A DNA stretch of 53,845 bases, taken from assembly GCA_947385875.1 (NCBI GenBank), contig CANDMV010000007.1, positions 1 through 53,845 on the forward strand. The letters run 5' to 3'. Position numbers and translations under genes: made by a program. This stretch comes from an uncultured Eubacterium sp. Its GTDB lineage: Bacteria; Bacillota; Clostridia; Lachnospirales; Lachnospiraceae. Below are positions 23,398-31,720 of the stretch, piece after piece (within the stretch, counting starts at the first letter, position 1; each line of letters starts with the position of its first letter). The notes below the pieces were generated by a model, which did no database searches, was not told the origin of the DNA, and saw nothing but the letters and a program-made list of their open reading frames with translations.

Positions 23398-24549
23398 TTA
23401 TTTTGGCAGACTGAGTATTGTGCCAGCCGCTCCTGCCAGTAAAAGCATAACTGCCGGTACGATATATTTCCTTGGATGATGCCACAGATCACTCTCAATT
23501 TTCCACCTGCGGATCGGGTAAAACCACTCCAGAAGAACGGAAAAAACAGCGCTCTGCATGGCAAAGAACATAGCGGTGACCACCATCCAGACGGCAACAC
23601 CGCCGATCTGGATCTGCCAGCTGCAGAGAAAAATCGCGTCTGCGGCTGTGTGGCATAAGAAAATGAATAAACAATAAGGGACACAGAAGGTTTTCTTCTG
23701 GCCGGGCAGAAAACGCACCGCCTGCTCCAGGGCATGATCGCATGACAGTAAAATACAAATAGGCGTATTTAAAGAAAGTACAGCAAATCCAATCGGGATG
23801 ACAGACAGACTTTCCAGCTGTCTAAAAAATATAGGCAGGACACAGGCTGCACACCACATAATTACGGTATTCATGAAATAGTTCTTATGGCTTTTCAGAT
23901 ACCGAAAGAAATAAACCCATATCAGACAATGCCTGTGTCCTTTTACAGCAGCTCTGTTTTTTTCTTCCTGAAGATAAAAAGAGTATCCGTCGGCTCTTTG
24001 TAATAACAGAAATGCCAAAAGGATGCTGGCAGATATCGTGAAAAGAAACCACGGCTTATTCCAGCAAAAAAAGATAGCGGCAAGTACAGCGGCAGTCCAG
24101 AAAATTCCCGCATACCAGTATCTTCTCAAAGAGAAAATGGCGGCAGTCATAAGGACTGCATTGACTGCGCAAAGCGCGCCGCCTAATAGTTCTGGCAGGC
24201 TCCATACCGATACAGCCAGCAAAACAGCCAGCAGAGCCGCCGTTTTTGTCAAAAGGGTATAGACACCCAGCGCAGCTGTATATGAAAAAACGAATTTCTG
24301 GCCATCAAATGGAAGCATGATCAGATTCTGCATATTTGCAGCGTTGTCATCAGAAGAAAGAGCCTGCCACATCACACCTGCGCTAAATGTGCTTACCATC
24401 AGATCTAAAATAAACGGTGCGATCTGGATACGGATACCGGAAATATATAATCCCCGGAACATGATCAGATAGATAAAAACTGCCCGTGTCAGTCTCCCGT
24501 ATTTTTCACCAAATAATTTTTTGGCAAAGACATTATATATCATTATCAT
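23398..24549 (-). CDS. ABC transporter membrane permease
   Basis: A 383-residue protein with about ten hydrophobic segments and no soluble domain. The start is preceded by GGGAGG nine bases away. It lies 41 bases downstream of an ABC ATPase gene on the same strand, the usual arrangement of an ABC-2-type exporter. I cannot identify a specific substrate family. Context with a LytTR/GHKL system suggests a peptide or antibiotic-response exporter. Confidence 0.75.
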   Translation of the reverse strand: MIMIYNVFAKKLFGEKYGRLTRAVFIYLIMFRGLYISGIRIQIAPFILDLMVSTFSAGVMWQALSSDDNAANMQNLIMLPFDGQKFVFSYTAALGVYTLLTKTAALLAVLLAVSVWSLPELLGGALCAVNAVLMTAAIFSLRRYWYAGIFWTAAVLAAIFFCWNKPWFLFTISASILLAFLLLQRADGYSFYLQEEKNRAAVKGHRHCLIWVYFFRYLKSHKNYFMNTVIMWCAACVLPIFFRQLESLSVIPIGFAVLSLNTPICILLSCDHALEQAVRFLPGQKKTFCVPYCLFIFLCHTAADAIFLCSWQIQIGGVAVWMVVTAMFFAMQSAVFSVLLEWFYPIRRWKIESDLWHHPRKYIVPAVMLLLAGAAGTILSLPK

Positions 24550-24590
24550 AGTGCAGCACCTCCCATTTATATGCGTTTTTTACAGAGTTT

Positions 24591-25298
24591 TTAAATTGTA
24601 TTATCATAGTGCAGCGCTTCCCGGATACATGCGGCGTTAATCTGTTCGTTTTCAAATGTCTGACAGATCTGTCCGTTTTCTAATACCAATACACGGTCAG
24701 AGGTCAGTGTAATACTTTCCAGAATGTGAGAAGAGAACAGGACGGTACCGTATTCTTTATAGCCGGCAATCTGCTGATACAGATACTCCGTACTCTGAAA
24801 GTCCAGTCCGTTTACCGGCTCGTCGAGCAAAAGCAGCTCCGGCTTTAATGCAAAGGCAGTAATTAAAAAAGCTTTTTTTCGGCTGCCTGTGGAGAGATCT
24901 TTTAACAGAACATCTGTATAAGCTTCAAAGTGAAATCCTTGTATCAGTTCTGACACATCCGGCAGCTTTTTCTTGTATGCCGAAAAAACATAGGAAAGGT
25001 ATTCACGAAAGGTAAAATACTGAAAGGAATTGTCTTCGGCAAATACGGTATAGCGGCAGAGCTTAAAATCCGGTTCTCTCAATTTGATGGAGCGTCCGCG
25101 AAACCAGATCCCATCGGATCGGAAAGTATCCAGCAGACCAGATAATACTTTCATAAATGTCGTTTTTCCTGCACCGTTAAGGCCGATCAATCCTACAGCT
25201 TCATGCTCAGCCAGCTCTAAAGAAAGTGACTGGAGTACCTTTTTTTCACTGCTGTACCAGCTGCTTAAATTGTTTATTGTCAAGAGAGCCGTACTCAT
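24591..25298 (-). CDS. ABC transporter ATP-binding protein
   Basis: 235 residues with Walker A GLNGAGKTT, signature LSTGSRKK, Walker B LLLLDEP and the D-loop NGLD, then the switch SSHILE. The start is nine bases after AAGGAGG and one base after the stop of the small upstream membrane gene, so translation is coupled. It powers the permease encoded next, most likely for export. Confidence 0.92.
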   Translation of the reverse strand: MSTALLTINNLSSWYSSEKKVLQSLSLELAEHEAVGLIGLNGAGKTTFMKVLSGLLDTFRSDGIWFRGRSIKLREPDFKLCRYTVFAEDNSFQYFTFREYLSYVFSAYKKKLPDVSELIQGFHFEAYTDVLLKDLSTGSRKKAFLITAFALKPELLLLDEPVNGLDFQSTEYLYQQIAGYKEYGTVLFSSHILESITLTSDRVLVLENGQICQTFENEQINAACIREALHYDNTI

Positions 25299-25299
25299 T

Positions 25300-25476
25300 T
25301 TACTTATCCTCCTTATGATCCTTTTCCTTTTTCCATGCGGTAAAAGCCGAATATAGGAATGCCCCTCCTAAGATGACATAAAGGGATGCCATTTCAAAGC
25401 TTCCAGACATACCGGTTACAATAGCAGCTCCCAGCCAGATCAAACCTAAAAATCCACGAATAAATATATGACGCAT
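25300..25476 (-). CDS. Small two-helix membrane protein, first gene of the ABC operon
   Basis: About 58 residues: two hydrophobic segments (GFLGLIWLGAAIVTG and ASLYVILGGAFLYSAF) and a very charged tail (KKEKDHKEDK). The ATG at 25476 is eight bases from AAGGAGG and is preferred over 25482 (two bases). Small membrane proteins of this size often precede LytTR-controlled ABC exporters in Clostridia and may be a transporter subunit, but this one has no known function. Confidence 0.7.
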   Translation of the reverse strand: MRHIFIRGFLGLIWLGAAIVTGMSGSFEMASLYVILGGAFLYSAFTAWKKEKDHKEDK

Positions 25477-25491
25477 AATCATTACCTCCTT

Positions 25492-25564
25492 AAATAATGC
25501 TTTGAATAATTATTTAAATATTATAATTGGTGATTAAAATAGTGCTTTAAAATAATACTTAAAT
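25492..25564. repeat. Two imperfect 28-bp direct repeats upstream of the ABC operon
   Basis: AAATAATGCTTT at 25492 and AAATAGTGCTTT at 25537 open two related AT-rich 28-bp units 45 bases apart. Both lie just before the ABC operon's ribosome site (minus strand). Direct repeats spaced by whole helical turns are typical of LytTR-type regulator sites; a TATAAT also lies between them on the minus strand. Confidence 0.4.
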
Positions 25565-25647
25565 GATTCTTTGTTTGTTGTGTCTATATCATAGCCTAAA
25601 AAGCCGGGCTGTGCGGAAGTGTCCGCAAACGGAAGGTTTTTGACCAT

Positions 25648-25676
25648 GAAAAAAAGCAGCTCCTGCAGGAGCTGCT
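25648..25676 (-). terminator. Terminator of the LytTR/GHKL operon
   Basis: A perfect 22-bp palindrome, AGCAGCTCCTGCAGGAGCTG continuing CT, is followed on the minus strand by a run of T. It starts five bases after the kinase stop codon. Confidence 0.85.
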
Positions 25677-25680
25677 CTGA

Positions 25681-26973
25681 TTAGCTGATAGGATAAAAGG
25701 ATAAAGTGGCAACAGCCCGAAATGTACTGCCGTCATAAGATGTCTGTACCATGCCGTCATATTTTTCAGCGGCAGTCTGGGCGCTCTTTAATCCCCATCC
25801 GTGCAGTCCGTTTTTATCTTTTGAAGTTTTAAGTTCACCATCCTGCTTTATAGGCGGCGTCAGGAAGCTGTTTTCTACCTTTATAATCAGCATTTGGTTG
25901 ATACGGCGAATCGTAAGCCGGATAAATCTCTGCTCGTTAGAGGGCAGCTGTTTTGCGGCTTCTAAGGCATTATCCAGCAGATTTCCCAATATTGCGCACA
26001 AATCTGCGCTTCGGACATTTGTATGGCGGGGAAATTCTACATGTACCTGATACTTTATCCCATTTTCTTTCGCGGCTGCAGCTTTGCTGTTAATAAGATA
26101 ATCTGCGGTTTCATCTCCCGTCCACACGGTATCAGTCATTTCTTTGATAGGTGTCTGTAATTCATCCAGGTAACGCAAAGCCTCATCTGGCCTGCTATGG
26201 CGCAGCAGCTGACGCAGCACGCCGATATGATTATGGAAATCATGGAATAGCTTTGCATTGACCGCGTAAGCGTTGTTCAACGTGGTATAATCTCGCTCCA
26301 GCAGCTCTGCCTGCTCGGATTTTAACTGGGCCAGTTCTTTTTCGGCTTCATACTGCCTGTTCATATTGAACACAAGGACAGACATCATTAAGACGACTGC
26401 CAGAATCGTCCACATATCCAGTGTGTCGTCTGCAATCGAAAGAACCTTCTGCTCAGACAGGGTTATGACTGCAAGAAAGCCCGCAAGAGCTATGATCGAA
26501 GCAAAGCGGAACGCTTCCTGACCGCTTAGTTCCTCGCGCTTCAAAAGATACCAGACCAAAGCGGTTAACATCAGGTGGAGACACCAGACCGCTATTTGCC
26601 CATTTCCCGTTTTATAGTCCAGAAAGGCCGGAGAACGGAAGGCTGCGCCGAACCACGCCGCAAAAAGGAACTGCCAGAATGAGACAGCAATCTCATAGAA
26701 AATTCCGACAAACAGGCTCATCCTGACATCTGCTTTTTGGATATAACAGGCACAGCCCGCAATCAAAAAAGTTTCTAAGATCATACGATAAAAATCTGAC
26801 AGCCCCGCTATGGAAAGTATGATCGAAATCGCCGCCGCACCAGTCAGAACAGCCGCCATGCATTTTTTATCAGGCTTTTTGGCTAAGAGCAGCCGGCCAA
26901 TCAGGAACAGACAGATCATAGACCGAATGCTGCAGGCGATAACGCCTGAGAAGAAAATTAGATCGTCCATCAT
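25681..26973 (-). CDS. GHKL-type membrane sensor histidine kinase
   Basis: About 430 residues with six hydrophobic segments in the first half. A coiled helix follows with LFHDFHNHIGVLRQLL (phospho-acceptor His in HDFHNH), then a GHKL ATPase with N-box LGNLLDNALEAAKQL and G box GLHGWGLKSAQTAAEKY. The start ATG 26973 overlaps the stop of the response regulator as ATGA, with GGGGG eight bases before it, so the two are translationally coupled. The pair probably controls the ABC operon directly downstream. Confidence 0.88.
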   Translation of the reverse strand: MMDDLIFFSGVIACSIRSMICLFLIGRLLLAKKPDKKCMAAVLTGAAAISIILSIAGLSDFYRMILETFLIAGCACYIQKADVRMSLFVGIFYEIAVSFWQFLFAAWFGAAFRSPAFLDYKTGNGQIAVWCLHLMLTALVWYLLKREELSGQEAFRFASIIALAGFLAVITLSEQKVLSIADDTLDMWTILAVVLMMSVLVFNMNRQYEAEKELAQLKSEQAELLERDYTTLNNAYAVNAKLFHDFHNHIGVLRQLLRHSRPDEALRYLDELQTPIKEMTDTVWTGDETADYLINSKAAAAKENGIKYQVHVEFPRHTNVRSADLCAILGNLLDNALEAAKQLPSNEQRFIRLTIRRINQMLIIKVENSFLTPPIKQDGELKTSKDKNGLHGWGLKSAQTAAEKYDGMVQTSYDGSTFRAVATLSFYPIS

Positions 26974-27689
26974 ATATGCGTCCCCCAATAGCTGTTAATC
27001 TGTACTTTAACCTCTTGTAAATGCGTGCGGCTGACAGGGAGTGATACGCCGTTTTTCAAGACAGCCATGCCGTCTTTGATCTGCATAATGTGTATAATGT
27101 TCACAATACAGCCCCGGTCAATATAGATAAATTCTTCTGCGTTCAATTCTCCATAAACCTGCTGCAGGCTTTTGCGCACCTTAGATACTCCTTTGGCAGT
27201 GGAAATGCTGGCATTTTTTCCGTCTCTCTCAATGTAATAAATCTCTTTGAAAGGGATTTTTTCAAGGCGGCTGTTCGTCTGAATCGTGTAGGCTTTTCCG
27301 TCTTCCAGCTCAATCAGCTTCACTGCGTCATGGATCGCCTGACATAGTCGTTTTTGTATATCATTTTTTGGTACATATCGGAAAATGGACAGCTCAAAAG
27401 CGTCTACCGCGTATTCTATGTGTGAAGTAATAAAAATAATTTTTACATTCGGCAGACATGGTTTTATTCGCTCGGCAGTCTCCATGCCGGTATTTCCAGG
27501 CATTTCTATATCCAGCAGAATCAGATCATAGAAAAATCCGTCTTCTGTAATATCATACAGCAGATTGTCACTGGCGGTGTAAGTGGTTATTTTACCCGCA
27601 CTGCCGCATTGGAGCAGGCAGGATTCTGCAATTTTTTTATGTTCTGCGACTGCGCGGCTGTCATCGTCGCAGATTGCTATGTGCATCAT
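26970..27689 (-). CDS. LytTR-family response regulator
   Basis: 239 residues: receiver domain with acidic ICDDD, phospho-acceptor Asp60 in LLDIEMPG and VPKND in the Lys switch, then a LytTR domain (YTIQTNSRLEKIPFKEIYYI; FIYIDRGCIVNI). The start follows AGAGGTG and a strong promoter. It is the first gene of a two-gene operon with its kinase and is transcribed divergently from thrS. The direct repeats near 25492 are candidate binding sites. Confidence 0.92.
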   Translation of the reverse strand: MMHIAICDDDSRAVAEHKKIAESCLLQCGSAGKITTYTASDNLLYDITEDGFFYDLILLDIEMPGNTGMETAERIKPCLPNVKIIFITSHIEYAVDAFELSIFRYVPKNDIQKRLCQAIHDAVKLIELEDGKAYTIQTNSRLEKIPFKEIYYIERDGKNASISTAKGVSKVRKSLQQVYGELNAEEFIYIDRGCIVNIIHIMQIKDGMAVLKNGVSLPVSRTHLQEVKVQINSYWGTHI

Positions 27690-27713
27690 TTTATCACCTC
27701 TCTTGCAGGTGCT

Positions 27714-27742
27714 ATTATACTACTTTTTCCTTGAGTTCTCAA
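27714..27742 (-). promoter_or_regulatory. Promoter of the LytTR/GHKL operon
   Basis: On the minus strand TTGAGA (27742-27737), a 17-base spacer and TATAAT (27719-27714) lie about 25 bases before the regulator's ATG. Confidence 0.8.
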
Positions 27743-27761
27743 TCCGTACATTGAAAAGTTG

Positions 27762-27790
27762 TTGACAATCCAAAATATGAATGCTAATAT
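27762..27790 (+). promoter_or_regulatory. Promoter of the T-box/thrS transcript
   Basis: TTGACA (27762-27767), a 17-base spacer and TAATAT (27785-27790) precede the T-box leader by about ten bases. Confidence 0.75.
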
Positions 27791-27799
27791 GTTAAGCAA

Positions 27800-28125
27800 A
27801 TCAGCATAAGAAAAGCGATGACGGAAACAAGTAGCATATAAATCGCAGACAGAGAGAGCATCATTTGGTGGAAGATGTTTCTGTGGATTGTATGTGAAAA
27901 CCATTCCTTCGTGCTCCATACTGACAGCAATCAGACTCAGGCTGTAATAAAGTCTGATTGCTGTCTGGATGGAGCACAAGCTGTAATACGGAAAGCAGAG
28001 TATGTATTACCGTAGACCTGCGTTAAAGGTTAGGATTTGATAGAATCTGAAGTGAAAAATTAAGGTGGAACCGTGCAATAAGCACCCTTAGAGATACAGC
28101 ACAAGTATCTTCAAGGGTGCTTTTC
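27800..28125 (+). promoter_or_regulatory. T-box riboswitch leader (threonine)
   Basis: The leader contains the stem I opening GCGATGACGGAAACAAGTAG, the GGTGGAAG region, and a T-box AAGGTGGAACCGTG (28062-28075). A terminator follows at 28081-28124 (AGCACCCTT pairing with AAGGGTGCT before TTTT). A candidate Thr specifier ACC is at 27900-27902, in the right place before the first insertion. Uncharged tRNA-Thr would pair with the specifier and T-box to prevent termination. A 67-bp palindromic repeat (27911-27977) is embedded between stem I and the antiterminator. Confidence 0.88.
27911..27977. repeat. Palindromic repeat family 1, copy inside the T-box leader
   Basis: GTGCTCCATACTGACAGCAA begins a 27-bp arm, matched by a second arm ending CTGTCTGGATGGAGCAC. 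The right arm shares CTGTCTGGATGGAGCA exactly with the copy at 31633. In RNA it forms one long hairpin. Confidence 0.75.
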
Positions 28126-28165
28126 TTACGCTGATATTATTTTATTCAAGAAAGGAAATGATAAT

Positions 28166-29920
28166 ATGAAGATCAAAATGAAAGATGGTTCCATTAGAGA
28201 GGCCGGATTTGATGAGGAACTGGGGAGAAACGCATTTCGGCATACGACAGCGCATATTTTGGCACAGGCAGTAAAAAGACTGTATCCGACAGCGAAATGT
28301 GCAATAGGGCCGTCGATTGCAGATGGATTCTACTATGATTTTGAATTCGACTTTTCCTTTTCGGAGGAAAACTTTGCAAAAATAGAAGCAGAGATGAAAA
28401 AAATCGTGAAAGAAAATCTGCTGCTTGAGCATTTCACAAAAGACCGCAGTAAGGCAGCGCAGATTATGGAAGCACGAAATGAAACATATAAAATGGAGCT
28501 GTTAGAGGAGCTGCCGGAAGATGAAGAAATTAGCTTTTATCAGCAGGGTGAATATTTGGAAATGTGCGCCGGGCCTCACGTGGCATACACCAGCGCAATT
28601 AAGGCGTTTAAGCTGTTATCTGTTGCGGGTGCATACTGGCGCGGCGATGAAAAGAATAAAATGCTTACCAGAATCTACGGCACATCATTTCCAAGCAGGG
28701 AGCTTCTGGAGGAATATATAAACCGTCTGGAAGAAGCAAAAAGACGGGATCATAGAAGATTAGGAAAAGAGCTGGGCATATTTGCACTGTCTAACGAGGG
28801 GCCGGGATTTCCGATCTTTCTTCCAAAGGGAATGGTGTTAAAGAATCTATTGATTGATTACTGGAGAAAGCTGCATACAAGAGAAGGATATGTGGAAATA
28901 TCAACACCGATGATGTTAAATCGCCACCTCTGGGAAACATCGGGACACTGGGCGCATTATAGGGAAAACATGTATACAACCGTGATCGATGAAACAGATT
29001 TTGCTATAAAGCCTATGAACTGTCCCGGCGGGATGTTGGTATATAAGATGGAACCGCATTCATACCGTGAACTGCCTATGCGTGTCGGTGAGCTGGGGAT
29101 GGTACACAGACACGAAAAATCAGGCACGCTTCACGGACTGATGCGTGTCCGCTGTTTTACACAGGACGATGCCCATATCTTTATGACACCGGAGCAGATT
29201 TCAGGAGAAATTAAAGGAGTTGTCCGTCTGATAGACGAGGTGTATACAAATTTTGGGTTTAAATATCATGTGGAGCTATCAACAAAACCAGAAAACGCGA
29301 TCGGGACCGATGAAGACTGGGAAATGGCGACAGACGGCTTAAGAACGGCATTAGACGATCTGAATCTCCCATATGTGGTAAATGAAGGAGATGGGGCGTT
29401 TTACGGGCCCAAAATAGATTTTCATCTGGAGGATTCTATCGGAAGGACATGGCAGTGCGGAACCATTCAGCTCGATTTTCAGCTGCCGCAGCGTTTTGAA
29501 GCGGAATATATCGGAGAAGATGGCGATAAGCATCGTCCCATTATGATACACAGGGTCGTATTCGGCTCCATTGAAAGATTCATAGGTATCCTGATAGAGC
29601 ATTATGCCGGAAAATTCCCATTATGGCTTTCACCGGTTCAGGTCAAGGTGCTGCCGATCTCTGATAAATACATGGATTACGCACAGGAAATTGAAATGGC
29701 ATTGAAAAAAGAAGGTCTGCGCTGCGAAGTGGATGGGAGGGCTGAAAAGATCGGCTATAAAATAAGGGCCGCACAGCTGGAAAGAATACCTTATATGCTT
29801 GTCATTGGCGAGAAGGAGGTAAGAGAAGGCAGTGTTTCTGTCCGCAGCAGAGATCGCGGTGATTTGGGAGGTATGCTGATCGGGCGATTGCTGGAAGCTC
29901 TTTGTGAGGAAGGTATTTAA
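28166..29920 (+). CDS. thrS: Threonyl-tRNA synthetase lacking the TGS domain
   Basis: 584 residues against a usual ~640: it starts directly at the editing domain, with no N-terminal TGS domain. The editing site has HTTAH (residues ~27-31) and CAGPH. The class II catalytic core follows with zinc ligands in MNCPGG, HRHEKSG and IHRVVFGS, then an anticodon-binding domain (VQVKVLPISDKYMDYA). The start follows AAAGGA. The enzyme charges tRNA-Thr and is controlled by the T-box. TGS-less ThrRS forms occur as second copies in Clostridia, so a conventional thrS may exist elsewhere in this genome. Confidence 0.95.
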   Translation: MKIKMKDGSIREAGFDEELGRNAFRHTTAHILAQAVKRLYPTAKCAIGPSIADGFYYDFEFDFSFSEENFAKIEAEMKKIVKENLLLEHFTKDRSKAAQIMEARNETYKMELLEELPEDEEISFYQQGEYLEMCAGPHVAYTSAIKAFKLLSVAGAYWRGDEKNKMLTRIYGTSFPSRELLEEYINRLEEAKRRDHRRLGKELGIFALSNEGPGFPIFLPKGMVLKNLLIDYWRKLHTREGYVEISTPMMLNRHLWETSGHWAHYRENMYTTVIDETDFAIKPMNCPGGMLVYKMEPHSYRELPMRVGELGMVHRHEKSGTLHGLMRVRCFTQDDAHIFMTPEQISGEIKGVVRLIDEVYTNFGFKYHVELSTKPENAIGTDEDWEMATDGLRTALDDLNLPYVVNEGDGAFYGPKIDFHLEDSIGRTWQCGTIQLDFQLPQRFEAEYIGEDGDKHRPIMIHRVVFGSIERFIGILIEHYAGKFPLWLSPVQVKVLPISDKYMDYAQEIEMALKKEGLRCEVDGRAEKIGYKIRAAQLERIPYMLVIGEKEVREGSVSVRSRDRGDLGGMLIGRLLEALCEEGI

Positions 29921-29946
29921 AAGGAGAATCGCATTATTTTGATCTG

Positions 29947-30792
29947 ATGGCAGGCAGTGCCAATGAAGTATATGTTCTAACAGACAATGATTATAAGGGT
30001 TCCTTGACAGATCATCATGCTGTAGCATGGAAAAGCACGGATCAGGGGGACACATGGGAAGAGATTCTGTCCCAGCCGGATGAACTGAATGGAGAGAGTT
30101 TTTTGTTTGCGGGTGATCTTAGAGAGGGCGAAACGGGGATTGAGGCAGTCGTGATAATAGAGGAAAGAAATAGCAGAGAGGAGGACGGCTATGTGAACCG
30201 GGTGTATCAGGTCACAGAGGATTCTTATACAGAGTATGATATGGATGAGGTATATGCGCAGCTGGGGGATCAGGATCATTTGTGGAGTGTTAAATATGTG
30301 AATGATCATGTGATTGCTCTGGCAGGGACAGAAGAATACCTGTTATATGATATTGATACACAGAAGGTGATAAAGAGCCTGCCGTACAGCCTGGACAGGG
30401 GGTATTTGAAGATTCAGGATCAGCTTTTGCTGTATGGAAAAGAGATTTATAGTTGTCTGAATGCTGAAACCCTGGAAGATCAGGAGCCGGAGGAAGGACT
30501 GAAGGAATTTGTGCAGATGATGTACGAGAAGAATGATAGTCAGGTTCTGCCGCCAATGTATGAATGGAATGATACGATAGTATGTGTAACAAAAGCAGGT
30601 ATTTACGAGTATGCGGATGGGGAAATTACACAGATCAGACAGCTTTCCGATACTGTAAATGGAGGACGGGCTTTCAATGGCCTGCTGCCTTTCTGCAAGG
30701 TTCGGGATGATGAGTATTATGTATGCACACTTGGTGAGAATGGAATGGTTTTATGGCAGATTGAGGGGAGCCGCGAAGAAATGAAAGAATAA
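29947..30792 (+). CDS. Hypothetical protein with BNR/propeller-like segment, probably a fragment
   Basis: 281 residues, acidic, without signal peptide. An N-terminal AWKSTDQGDTWEEIL resembles the Asp-box of sialidase/sortilin-type propellers; further strands such as NEVYVLTDND and WEYAD-like repeats fit a beta-propeller. ATG 29947 has no ribosome site at proper distance: the only AAGGAG is 20 bases away, directly after thrS. The same frame is open upstream of the ATG. The protein therefore looks like the interior of a larger secreted lipoprotein whose beginning was lost at the thrS junction. I cannot name the family. Confidence 0.5.
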   Translation: MAGSANEVYVLTDNDYKGSLTDHHAVAWKSTDQGDTWEEILSQPDELNGESFLFAGDLREGETGIEAVVIIEERNSREEDGYVNRVYQVTEDSYTEYDMDEVYAQLGDQDHLWSVKYVNDHVIALAGTEEYLLYDIDTQKVIKSLPYSLDRGYLKIQDQLLLYGKEIYSCLNAETLEDQEPEEGLKEFVQMMYEKNDSQVLPPMYEWNDTIVCVTKAGIYEYADGEITQIRQLSDTVNGGRAFNGLLPFCKVRDDEYYVCTLGENGMVLWQIEGSREEMKE

Positions 30793-30998
30793 ATTAGCGC
30801 GGCCGTTACTATAGATCAACCTCGTTGCTTTTCGCTAAATGCTTTCTGAAATTAAAGCTTTTGCCTTTACAACCCAAAGTAAAAAAGTTAGAATTAAGGG
30901 AAAGAAAGGTATCATGTTTTGGGGATACTTTGGCAGCAATTTCAAAGCAGAGAAAATTGCTGACCGGCATTCTTAATTTTATTATCGGAGGACACAAG

Positions 30999-31625
30999 AT
31001 GAGAGTTGATCAGAATGATTGGAGACCATATGGCAAAATTATTTATCAGAAACAAAATTTCATAGTTAAGCAGGTGGCAATGCTGCCTGAGAAAGCAGCT
31101 GAATATGACGAGGCTCCTGATTATACCTGCTGCCCGATTCAATCATGGCAGCATACAGATCTGCATAAGTTATTTGACGACTGGCGCAAGCAGTTTGCCA
31201 AGGCATCAGGGAATGGAATCTGTAAGCGTATACCATGTATCTGTTACCCGGATGATATGACCTTTCGGTCGGCTTATTTAGCCGGACTAAAACATAGCAC
31301 ATTTATGAAAGCTATGAAAGATAATATTAACAGTGGATGGGAAAATGCAAGAATTACAGCACTCGATGCAGTAATGAAAGCAGTGAAATCAAAAGATCTG
31401 AAGGAAATCTGCAGAGCGATAGGCTACCCGCCATTTATAATTGCTGCACTTGGCAAGGCGCTTCTTAAATTTGAAGATGGAGATGCGCTGCCGCTGGTCG
31501 CAAAATTCTATGAAGATCTGATAACAGGGATTCTTTGTGTGCCGGTAGAAAAGCCTGACGAGCTTGCATTTAAGATTTCTGATAAAACATGGGAAGTCAT
31601 TGATTCAACGGAATTTAATTATTAA
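30999..31625 (+). CDS. Hypothetical protein, 208 residues
   Basis: ATG 30999 follows GGAGG by seven bases and gives a soluble protein of 208 residues; the frame is open further upstream, but that part looks unlike protein. It has a Cys pair (YTCCPIQ, and CKRIPCICY), a basic N-terminal half and a helical C-terminal half (LKEICRAIGYPPFIIAALGK). No membrane segment or signal peptide. I do not recognise it. It stands alone, ending eight bases before a palindromic repeat. Confidence 0.6.
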   Translation: MRVDQNDWRPYGKIIYQKQNFIVKQVAMLPEKAAEYDEAPDYTCCPIQSWQHTDLHKLFDDWRKQFAKASGNGICKRIPCICYPDDMTFRSAYLAGLKHSTFMKAMKDNINSGWENARITALDAVMKAVKSKDLKEICRAIGYPPFIIAALGKALLKFEDGDALPLVAKFYEDLITGILCVPVEKPDELAFKISDKTWEVIDSTEFNY

Positions 31626-31632
31626 GCATCTG

Positions 31633-31701
31633 GTGCTCCATTCGGGCAGAAATTAGAGTTTATCACAGTCTGAAACTCTAATTTCTGTCTGGATGGAGCA
31701 T
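31633..31701. repeat. Palindromic repeat family 1, short copy
   Basis: Left arm GTGCTCCATTCGGGCAGAAA and onward to GAGTTT; right arm AAACTCTAATTTCTGTCTGG and onward to GGAGCA. About 29-bp arms with a 12-base loop. It lies between the 208-residue hypothetical gene and the reductase remnant. Confidence 0.8.
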
Positions 31702-31720
31702 TGGATTACATAAGGATGGT

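Noticed and set aside
28166..29920. ThrRS as the self-resistance gene of the NRPS product
   Set aside because: It is 18 kb away with its own T-box and several unrelated operons between; nothing links the two.
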